The notes below the pieces were generated by a model. The model was not told where the DNA came from, did not search any database, and saw only the letters and a program-made list of their open reading frames with translations. Of a stretch of DNA of 29,744 bases, positions 23,063 through 29,744 are shown piece by piece (the stretch's first letter is position 1; every line of letters starts with the position of its first letter). The stretch comes from UBA11400 sp964550435 (GTDB taxonomy: Bacteria > Bacteroidota > Rhodothermia > Balneolales > HLUCCA01): assembly GCA_964550435.1 (NCBI GenBank), contig CAZJZI010000035.1:1-29744 (forward strand), in the 5' to 3' direction. The position numbers and the translations under genes were made by a program.

Positions 23063-24688
23063 ATGAAAATCTTCTCTCAAAGTCTGTTGCAAAGAATCCT
23101 TGTAGGACTGGTTATAATGGAAGTCATTGCTTCGTGTGCTACACCGATCGCGCCATCTGGTGGCGAACCGGATAGAACTGGACCTAAACTGATTTCTACA
23201 AGTCCTGCTACAGGTACTACGCAATTTGTAGGTGATGAAATCAGGTTCGATTTTGAAGATTGGGTTGATAGAGCTTCGTTCCAAAGAGCCTTATCGATTG
23301 AACCTGGATTAGACTTAGAATATGATATCAAATGGCGTAGAAAAACAGCAATAATTCAACTTAAGGGCTCTCTTCCAGATTCAACGACAGTAATCTTCTC
23401 ACTAGATAAAGAACTTCGGGATACTCGTTCAAATAGAATTACACAACCAATACAAATTGCTTTGTCAACTGGGGATGAAATCGATCGAGGTAGCGTATCA
23501 TTTAAAGTGATTCCGGCTTTCCCAACAGTTTCTAAAACGGAGCCTGTGGTACTTCTATACAGAGAACCTTTCGATATTTCTCAACCTGCTCTTTATGTAA
23601 GTTCTGCAGATACTTCTGGGGCTATACGATTTAATTACCTGGCAGATGGGAATTATCGAGCTATTTTGGTCCATGATATCAATCGAAACAGAAAATGGGA
23701 TCGTGACAGAGAATTTGCCCAGCCCATGAATATTGAAAGATTCAATGTCAACGAAGTGGACACTTCAGAGTATATGCCATTCTATTACGCAAAAAGGGAT
23801 ACAACTAGACCATTTGCCCAAAATATGGGTCTTTTCTCTTCGAACCGTCTTCGAATACAGTTTTCAAAGGCTATTCCTTACAGGCCGAATAACGAGCTTA
23901 CGCTTACGGATAGCTTAGGAACCATGATTAAAGCTTATCACTTATACAACGATGTAAGAGAACAGGCTGTAGCTTACTTTCAGACCGAAAGTTCGCTTGA
24001 AGATTCAAGATTTTATCAAATCACTGAATCTTCATTCTCAGACGCAAATGGAAATCCACTTCGGATAGGTGATAGTTGGTTTGAAGGTTCTTCTGAAGCC
24101 GATACGACCGTAATAAGATACATTGCTCCTTATAGTGGGGAAGCTTTAATAGACAAGGACAGCCTCTATATTCGTTATTCAACGTTGATTGACGACTCCG
24201 CAGTGTTAGATTCGCTTAAGATTTATGTTAACAGAGAAGAGGCGTCGGGTTCATTTAATATTGTTCAGGATAAAAATCGACTGATAATAAATCCTAAAAG
24301 TAGTTGGAACTCGTCAAATTCATATCAGATACGCACATGGAATCCGTATACTGCAACTTATAAAGATGTACGAATACAAGTCGCCGATGAAGCTGAATCT
24401 GGCGATTTGAATGTTGTCATATCAGATAGCCTTCAGATTCAAAACAACATCATACTCACACTATATCAACCAACAGGTGTAATATTTAGACAGGTCTCAT
24501 TTAGAGACTCCGTTCTTATTTCAGATATTCGACCCGGAACCTATCACTTGTTACTTTTTGAACAATCTGCGCAAGATAAACAAATTAATTATGGCAGTAT
24601 TGATCCCTTCTACATGCCAGGGTTTATTTATGCTGATCCACGATTCCCGATTCGATCAAGGATGTCATCGGAATTGATTTTGGAGTAA
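23063..24688 (+). CDS. Ig-like domain lipoprotein (SbsA-type Ig fold)
   Basis: A 541-residue lipoprotein. A short signal ends in a lipobox (VIASC) with the acylated Cys near residue 25, followed by the PSGGEPDRTGPK motif typical of Bacteroidota lipoproteins. An Ig-like domain of the SbsA type follows (about 35-135: PKLISTSPATGTT, then FDFEDWV). Later parts are beta-rich repeats of unknown type, with a YNGDYRAI-like turn at GNYRAILVHDINRNRKWD, a dockerin-like loop seen in these proteins. It should be exposed at the outer membrane or periplasm. ATG 23063 gives a proper signal; earlier in-frame starts overlap the upstream gene and are unlikely. A terminator-like hairpin follows after 21 bases. 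Function is unknown. Confidence 0.8.
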   Translation: MKIFSQSLLQRILVGLVIMEVIASCATPIAPSGGEPDRTGPKLISTSPATGTTQFVGDEIRFDFEDWVDRASFQRALSIEPGLDLEYDIKWRRKTAIIQLKGSLPDSTTVIFSLDKELRDTRSNRITQPIQIALSTGDEIDRGSVSFKVIPAFPTVSKTEPVVLLYREPFDISQPALYVSSADTSGAIRFNYLADGNYRAILVHDINRNRKWDRDREFAQPMNIERFNVNEVDTSEYMPFYYAKRDTTRPFAQNMGLFSSNRLRIQFSKAIPYRPNNELTLTDSLGTMIKAYHLYNDVREQAVAYFQTESSLEDSRFYQITESSFSDANGNPLRIGDSWFEGSSEADTTVIRYIAPYSGEALIDKDSLYIRYSTLIDDSAVLDSLKIYVNREEASGSFNIVQDKNRLIINPKSSWNSSNSYQIRTWNPYTATYKDVRIQVADEAESGDLNVVISDSLQIQNNIILTLYQPTGVIFRQVSFRDSVLISDIRPGTYHLLLFEQSAQDKQINYGSIDPFYMPGFIYADPRFPIRSRMSSELILE

Positions 24689-24709
24689 TACTGTTGCCGA
24701 TATTAACAT

Positions 24710-24748
24710 AAAAAAAGCGTATCTTTAAGGCCTTAAAAGCGCTTTTTT
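24710..24748 (+). terminator. Hairpin flanked by A and T runs between the lipoprotein gene and icmF
   Basis: AAAAAAGCG (24711-24719) pairs with CGCTTTTTT (24740-24748), enclosing the perfect 14-base palindrome TTTAAGGCCTTAAA (24724-24737). With A and T runs on its two sides it could terminate in either direction. It ends 20 bases before the icmF ATG. The internal TATCTTTA (24720-24727) is one base off a TAnnTTTG -7 box, with TTG 23 bases ahead, so an icmF promoter may be nested in it. Confidence 0.65.
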
Positions 24749-24768
24749 AACATTCTACATTCGATATT

Positions 24769-27700
24769 ATGCAAGCTGAGACATCAACTGTAAAAGCCCA
24801 AAAAACAACGAGTAGTTCTAATATTGGATCACAACGCAATAATCATATTCGCATCGTTTCTTGTGCAAGTTTGTTCGATGGACATGATGTGAGTATCAAT
24901 ATTATGCGGCGTATTCTTCAGCGTTCAGGCGCTGAGGTAATTCACTTAGGACACAATCGTTCAGTTAGAGAAGTTGTTGAATGTGCGATACAAGAAGATG
25001 CTCAGGGTATAGCGATAAGTTCATATCAGGGTGGTCACGTAGAGTATTTTAAATATGTTATCGATTTACTAAAGGAACTCGGTGCACCTCATATCAAAGT
25101 ATTTGGTGGAGGTGGAGGAGTCATTGCCCCAAATGAGATTAAAGAACTCCACGAATATGGTGTGACAAGAATATTCTCGGTTGAAGACGGGTTGAACATG
25201 GGTCTGCAGGGAATGATTGATTTTATCATGGATCAATGTGATTACGATGTCTGTGAAGTATCCACAATTGATTTATCCTCAATTAATTATTCCACTAAAG
25301 GCTCAGTTGCACGAGCCATCACATTGCTGGAATTGCAACGAAATGACATCCTGAAATTTGAGCAGGACGCATTGGTCGATTCTGCCAGTGGAAATAGTGT
25401 TTCAGTTCTGCAGGAGAAAATTATTCCCGTTATCGGGATTACAGGCACTGGTGGTGCAGGAAAAAGTTCTTTGACAGACGAACTTGTACGCAGATTTCTG
25501 GCTGAATTTCCAGAAAAACAGATTGCTGTAATTTCTGTCGACCCATCAAAAATAACTAATGGTGGAGCCTTACTTGGCGACAGGATTAGAATGAATAGTG
25601 TATCCGATCCTCGAGTCTACATGCGAAGCCTGGCAACCCGTGCCTCGAATCGGGCTACATCTGATGCTGTTAATTCAAGTGTTGCAGTGTGTAAAGCTGC
25701 CGGATACGATGTAGTTATTGTAGAAACAAGTGGAATTGGACAAAGTGATGTTGAAATTACAGAGCTCTCTGATATTTATTTGTATGTCATGACAAGTGAA
25801 TATGGAGCCCCAACTCAGCTTGAAAAAATAAACATGCTAGATTTAGCTCATCTTATCGTACTTAATAAGTTCGAGAAAAAGGGTTCTCTGGATGCTTTGA
25901 GAGATATTAGAAAACAGTACATGCGCAATCATGCGATATTTAATATTCCCGACGATAAAATTCCTGTATTCCCATGTATTGCCGCACAATTCAATGATGA
26001 GGGAGTAAATCGACTTTTTAGTGCATTAATCAATGAAATCAATAAGAAATACTCAATTAACTGGAAAACTTCGCTTTACTCTGTATCAAGTCCCACAGCT
26101 GAAATAAATAGCACACCGGTCATTCCTGCCAAGAGAATCCGATATCTGGCTGAGGTTGCTGAAACAGTCGAACATTACCACGATTGGGTAGCAGGCCAGG
26201 TTGATTTCGCTGGCAAGCTTGAAAGTGTTATAAACACCCGTGGACAGTTGGAAAAATGGAATCCTGAACAGAAAGAAATTATGGTTTCATATCTGGCTGA
26301 AATGGAGGAGCATTGGCGTTCAAAGTTGGACAATATTTCATTATATATCCTGGACAATTGGGATCAAAATGCTGCTCTTTTACAATCTGACTATTATGAA
26401 ATTAAAATTCGGGATAAAGTGAGTAGAGTACCGCTGTACAAAGCAAGTCTCAGTGGAATCAAAATTCCGAGAGTAGCACTTCCAAAGTACAAATCATTTG
26501 CAGATCGCCTAAAATTCGCATTACTCGAAAACCTGCCAGGATATTTTCCTTATACAGCAGGTGTATTTCAGTTTAAAAGGGATCACGAGGATCCGATAAG
26601 GATGTTTGCAGGGGAAGGAACTCCGGAAAGAACTAACAAGCGCTTCCATTATTTAAGTCAGGGACAACCTGCAATCCGTCTGTCAACAGCATTCGATTCA
26701 CCGACACTTTACGGAGAAGATCCAGACTTAAGACCCGACATATACGGTAAAATTGGAAATTCAGGGGTAAATATTTGTACTCTGGATGATATGAAAAAAC
26801 TATTTTCGGGATTCAGACTCACTCAACCGAATACTTCGGTTTCTATGACCATTAACGGACCTGCACCAATGATTCTGGCTATGTTCATGAATACCGTAAT
26901 AGATCAGGAGGTCGAATTCCACCTAATGGATTCCATTGGTGCAGATGCATTGGATGCTAGGGTAAATGAGTATTTCAGCAAACTTGGTTACAATCAGCCA
27001 ATGTACAACGGACCACTTCCATCAGGAAATGATGGATTTGGTCTTAGATTACTTGGTTTGACAGGGGATAGACTAGTTGATTCAGAAACGTATTCAAGAA
27101 TCAAAGAAAACGCACTTCAAGTGGTAAGAGGTACCGTTCAAGCTGATATTCTCAAAGAAGATCAAGCTCAAAACACGTGTATTTTTTCCACTGAGTTTGC
27201 GCTTCGGATGATGGGAGATATTCAGGAGTACTTTACAGAGAAGCAAGTTAGGAACTATTATTCGGTATCGATAAGTGGCTATCACATTGCAGAAGCAGGT
27301 GCTAACCCTATATCACAAGTAGCTTTTACCTTGGCAAATGGATTCACATACGTTGAGTATTATTTGTCCCGAGGTCTTAATATTGATGATTTTGCACACA
27401 ATTTGTCATTTTTTTTCAGCAATGGTCTTGATCCGGAGTACTCGGTTATTGGTCGAGTTGCCAGACGAATATGGGCTGTGACAATGAAAAACAAGTATGG
27501 AGCAAATGAGCGATCACAAAAGCTAAAATATCATATTCAGACTTCAGGTAGGTCTTTACACGCCCAGGAAATCCAGTTCAACGACATTAGAACAACACTT
27601 CAGGCGTTGATGGCGATATACGATAACTGCAACTCATTGCACACCAATGCATACGATGAGGCTATCACAACACCGACGGAAGAATCTGTTAGACGAGCTT

Positions 27701-28227
27701 TAGCAATACAATTGATAATAAATCGAGAACTTGGATTAGCCAAGAACGAGAATCCACTTCAGGGATCATTTATCATTGAGGAACTGACTGATTTGGTTGA
27801 GAAAGCCATATTGGCAGAATTTGAACGCATCAACGATCGTGGTGGGGTAATTGGCGCTATGGAAACCATGTATCAGAGAGGTAAAATCCAGGAGGAAAGT
27901 TTATTCTATGAAACGCTTAAGCATAGTGGAGAATTGCCAATAATTGGCGTAAATACATTTTTACCACAAGAAGGTGAAGCAGAAACAGCAACTCTTGAAT
28001 TAATTCGTTCAACAAAGGAAGAAAAACAGCAGCAAATTGATGGCCTGAAATCTTTCAACATCAGAAATCAAGACGTCACTCCGTTGGTCCTGAATAAGTT
28101 ACAATCTGTAGCACGAGATAGGAAGAATTTATTCGAAGAACTGATGGAAACCGTTAAGACTTGTTCTTTAGGTCAAATTTCAAATGCATTGTATCAGGTA
28201 GGTGGACAGTATAGACGAAATATGTAA
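24769..28227 (+). CDS. icmF: Fused isobutyryl-CoA mutase with G-protein chaperone domain (IcmF)
   Basis: This 1,152-residue adenosylcobalamin enzyme interconverts isobutyryl-CoA and n-butyryl-CoA and repairs its own cofactor. Domain order: B12-binding domain (about 27-160) with LFDGHDVSIN and the lower axial ligand H39; a MeaB-like GTPase (about 215-430) with Walker A GTGGAGKSS (226-234), ETSGIGQSD (319-327) and NKFEKKGS (366-373); a linker; and the mutase TIM barrel (about 575-1152) with YFPYTAGVFQFKRDHEDPIR and FAGEGTPERTNKRFHYLS. The length and all parts are normal and uninterrupted. IcmF can also act on related branched acyl-CoAs. It may connect with the carboxylase subunit at 17259-18761 in acyl-CoA metabolism. 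The gene stands alone, with a hairpin before it and 130 bases after it. Confidence 0.96.
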   Translation: MQAETSTVKAQKTTSSSNIGSQRNNHIRIVSCASLFDGHDVSINIMRRILQRSGAEVIHLGHNRSVREVVECAIQEDAQGIAISSYQGGHVEYFKYVIDLLKELGAPHIKVFGGGGGVIAPNEIKELHEYGVTRIFSVEDGLNMGLQGMIDFIMDQCDYDVCEVSTIDLSSINYSTKGSVARAITLLELQRNDILKFEQDALVDSASGNSVSVLQEKIIPVIGITGTGGAGKSSLTDELVRRFLAEFPEKQIAVISVDPSKITNGGALLGDRIRMNSVSDPRVYMRSLATRASNRATSDAVNSSVAVCKAAGYDVVIVETSGIGQSDVEITELSDIYLYVMTSEYGAPTQLEKINMLDLAHLIVLNKFEKKGSLDALRDIRKQYMRNHAIFNIPDDKIPVFPCIAAQFNDEGVNRLFSALINEINKKYSINWKTSLYSVSSPTAEINSTPVIPAKRIRYLAEVAETVEHYHDWVAGQVDFAGKLESVINTRGQLEKWNPEQKEIMVSYLAEMEEHWRSKLDNISLYILDNWDQNAALLQSDYYEIKIRDKVSRVPLYKASLSGIKIPRVALPKYKSFADRLKFALLENLPGYFPYTAGVFQFKRDHEDPIRMFAGEGTPERTNKRFHYLSQGQPAIRLSTAFDSPTLYGEDPDLRPDIYGKIGNSGVNICTLDDMKKLFSGFRLTQPNTSVSMTINGPAPMILAMFMNTVIDQEVEFHLMDSIGADALDARVNEYFSKLGYNQPMYNGPLPSGNDGFGLRLLGLTGDRLVDSETYSRIKENALQVVRGTVQADILKEDQAQNTCIFSTEFALRMMGDIQEYFTEKQVRNYYSVSISGYHIAEAGANPISQVAFTLANGFTYVEYYLSRGLNIDDFAHNLSFFFSNGLDPEYSVIGRVARRIWAVTMKNKYGANERSQKLKYHIQTSGRSLHAQEIQFNDIRTTLQALMAIYDNCNSLHTNAYDEAITTPTEESVRRALAIQLIINRELGLAKNENPLQGSFIIEELTDLVEKAILAEFERINDRGGVIGAMETMYQRGKIQEESLFYETLKHSGELPIIGVNTFLPQEGEAETATLELIRSTKEEKQQQIDGLKSFNIRNQDVTPLVLNKLQSVARDRKNLFEELMETVKTCSLGQISNALYQVGGQYRRNM

Positions 28228-28357
28228 TTACTACTAATTTGAGATAAATTGCTTACAAATTATTCTGTAACGGCAATAATTCAATATTTTGACTTGCGAA
28301 ATGACTAAGAACTAATAGACATACCGATTAGCTTATTATAATGATACTACAAATACA

Positions 28358-28837
28358 ATGAATAGTAATGAACGTATAGTTTGGATAATTGCAACCGCAG
28401 TCATTTTATTTCTTTATCTGAATGAACGACAGGAAGTTAAACAGATAAATAATTGGGTCGATAAGCAGAATGAACAGTTATTAAAAATTGATTCTTTACT
28501 TTCAACTGTTCTCGATGATTCTTTATCTACTGTTTCACTGCCAGATTCGGAAGATTGGATATTTGATTCTGAAATCAGGTACTTAATTGAGAATGGTTTA
28601 ACTAATCCGGTGAATCAACTAAAAGAAGATCTGACTGCTCGAGATGATCTGATTCCAGTTGAAGGTGTCCTAGGAGGTACAATGAGAATATATAGTACTG
28701 ATCAGATTAGAATTCTTCCAGGGAGATATGTTTTTGCTGTTTTTGAAGATGGTCACATTCAGGGAAATCTGATCTTGCAATATGACGTAAAAGATGGACA
28801 AATAAGCTGGAAAATAATCGAATCCAGTTTATTTTAG
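28358..28837 (+). CDS. Unrecognised membrane-anchored protein upstream of mltG
   Basis: I do not recognise this 159-residue protein. One N-terminal membrane helix (about 6-21, IVWIIATAVILFLYL) is followed by a charged, probably coiled-coil stretch (about 22-60) and a beta-rich C-terminal domain (about 95-159: GGTMRIYSTDQIRILPGRYVFAVFEDGHIQGNLILQY), placed outside the cytoplasm. It is acidic. The mltG ATG lies 6 bases after its stop, so the two are cotranscribed, and a role beside the lytic transglycosylase is a reasonable guess. The preceding 130 bases hold a TATAAT (28337-28342) but no fitting -35 box. ATG 28358 is the only early start. Confidence 0.75.
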   Translation: MNSNERIVWIIATAVILFLYLNERQEVKQINNWVDKQNEQLLKIDSLLSTVLDDSLSTVSLPDSEDWIFDSEIRYLIENGLTNPVNQLKEDLTARDDLIPVEGVLGGTMRIYSTDQIRILPGRYVFAVFEDGHIQGNLILQYDVKDGQISWKIIESSLF

Positions 28838-28843
28838 TCACCT

Positions 28844-29744
28844 ATGAAATGGAATAATACTTATTTCTGGTTGCGAAAAGAGGATATCATATTAGCGATA
28901 TCTGTTCTTTTCATTGCCTTTTTGGTTGTTTTTTTATCTCGTTTTACTCGTCTTGAAGGGAATAAAGCGTTACAAATTCAAGAATCAATCACGTTATTAC
29001 TTCCCGAAAATGGGCAACTTGAGGATTTAATTGGTGAACTTAATTCCGCCGGAGTCTTCGTTGACAGTACCGAGTATATTTGGGCAAAAAATGTTCTTGG
29101 TGTAGAATCATACAAGTCCGGGAGATATGTATTTATTGAGAGCCAATCCTATAGAGATTATTTTACAAAACTAAACAGAGGCTTACAGGATCCGATGATG
29201 GTAGCGATACCTTCAGGACAATTTCAGGATCGGTTTATTGAGCGTGTAGCTCAGCGTTTTAGATTTACAGAAGCCGAATTGCAAGCGGCGATGTCTGATT
29301 CCCTATTACTAAGTGAATATGGTGTTAGGGTTGACCAAATAATTGGGCGTATGATTCCTAATACCTATGAAATGTATTGGACTATATCGGCTGAACAGTT
29401 TCTGAAAAGGATGTTCAATGAATTCGATAGAGCAGTAACTGAGCCTTATTTATATCGTGCACATGAACTTGGTCTGACAATTGATGAAGCTATTACGATG
29501 GCATCCATCATCGAATGGGAAGTAAGACATGTTGATGAAAAAGCAAAAGTTAGTGGACTTTATTGGAATCGATTGAATAGAAAGATGCGACTTCAAGCTG
29601 ACCCAACTGTTATTTTTGCCATTGGAGAAAGACGAAGGTTACTTTTCTCCGATTATCGCGTTAACCACCCATATAATACATATCGTGTTTCTGGATTACC
29701 CCCAGGTCCATTAAATAATCCCAGGATAACATCCATACAGGCTG
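28844..29744 (+). CDS. mltG: Endolytic murein transglycosylase MltG, C-terminus cut by window edge
   Basis: MltG cleaves nascent glycan strands in the periplasm and helps set peptidoglycan strand length. I translated 300 codons from ATG 28844 to the window end with no stop. A membrane helix lies near residues 14-32. A LysM-like part follows, and then the YceG/MltG catalytic region: RMIPNTYEMYW, ASIIEWEVRHVDEKAKVSGLYWNRL (with the catalytic Glu at about E224), RLQADPTVIFAIG, and NTYRVSGLPPGPLNNPR near the edge. The usual family sequence after the IVE motif is K-E; here it is W-E. Only about 40 residues should be missing. It lies 6 bases behind the unknown membrane-anchored gene. Confidence 0.95.
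   Translation, partial: MKWNNTYFWLRKEDIILAISVLFIAFLVVFLSRFTRLEGNKALQIQESITLLLPENGQLEDLIGELNSAGVFVDSTEYIWAKNVLGVESYKSGRYVFIESQSYRDYFTKLNRGLQDPMMVAIPSGQFQDRFIERVAQRFRFTEAELQAAMSDSLLLSEYGVRVDQIIGRMIPNTYEMYWTISAEQFLKRMFNEFDRAVTEPYLYRAHELGLTIDEAITMASIIEWEVRHVDEKAKVSGLYWNRLNRKMRLQADPTVIFAIGERRRLLFSDYRVNHPYNTYRVSGLPPGPLNNPRITSIQA

Noticed and set aside
28289..28342. TTGACT and TATAAT as a sigma70-type promoter for the gene before mltG
   Set aside because: The spacing is about 42 bases, far too long for one promoter.
1..29744. Defence island, mobile element, biosynthetic cluster or CRISPR array
   Set aside because: No transposase, integrase, toxin-antitoxin pair, nuclease-defence gene, synthase module or regularly spaced repeat was seen; gene content is housekeeping throughout.

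Overview
The window reads as an ordinary chromosomal stretch from a Gram-negative bacterium of the Bacteroidota/Balneolota (FCB) group; Balneolaceae is my best guess, not proven. The clues are a bat-type VWA gene cluster, fused isobutyryl-CoA mutase IcmF, typical FCB lipoproteins with an Ig-like fold, weak or absent Shine-Dalgarno sites before most genes, a tRNA gene without encoded CCA, and a TTG-N20-TAnnTTTG promoter of the Bacteroidota sigma type in front of that tRNA. Genes are densely packed on both strands. I see no transposase, integrase, phage gene, CRISPR array, rRNA or plasmid function.

Layout. 1-2082 (-): mfd, missing its C-terminal third at the window edge. 2233-5149 (-): a three-gene bat-type cluster with overlapping genes (DUF58 protein, BatD/DUF4381-like membrane protein, BatA-like VWA protein), separated from mfd by a terminator-like hairpin. 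5393-6505 (+): alanine dehydrogenase with its own terminator. 6583-9333 (-): lysS followed by a LolC/LolE-type permease whose natural N-terminus is separated from the rest by an in-frame TAG. 9521-11654 (+): Sfp-type phosphopantetheinyl transferase, a divergent MEMO1-like protein and a Rossmann/DUF2520 protein. 11698-12845 (+): two envelope thiol-redox proteins. 12917-13947 (+): queD-queE for 7-deazaguanine synthesis. 13959-15951 (-): a LacI-family regulator directly upstream of purC. 16185-20466 (+): phytoene synthase, a biotin carboxylase subunit, murQ and a PlsC-type acyltransferase (the last two overlap by 4 bases). 20497-21320 (+): a TonB-like protein, then tRNA-Ser(GGA) with promoter and terminator. 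21327-22397 (-): a stand-alone MnmC C-terminal-like FAD oxidoreductase. 22468-24688 (+): an unknown exported protein and an Ig-like lipoprotein. 24769-28227 (+): icmF. 28358-29744 (+): an unknown membrane-anchored protein followed by the start of mltG.

Most genes are housekeeping: transcription-coupled repair, tRNA charging and modification, purine and queuosine precursors, cell-wall recycling and cutting, phospholipid synthesis, acyl-CoA metabolism. I found no convincing new multigene system. The points most worth a second look are the TAG that splits the LolC/E-type gene, the MEMO1-like protein that has lost the family's conserved His/Cys residues, the LacI regulator coupled to purC, the stand-alone MnmC2-like enzyme, and two unrecognised exported proteins.
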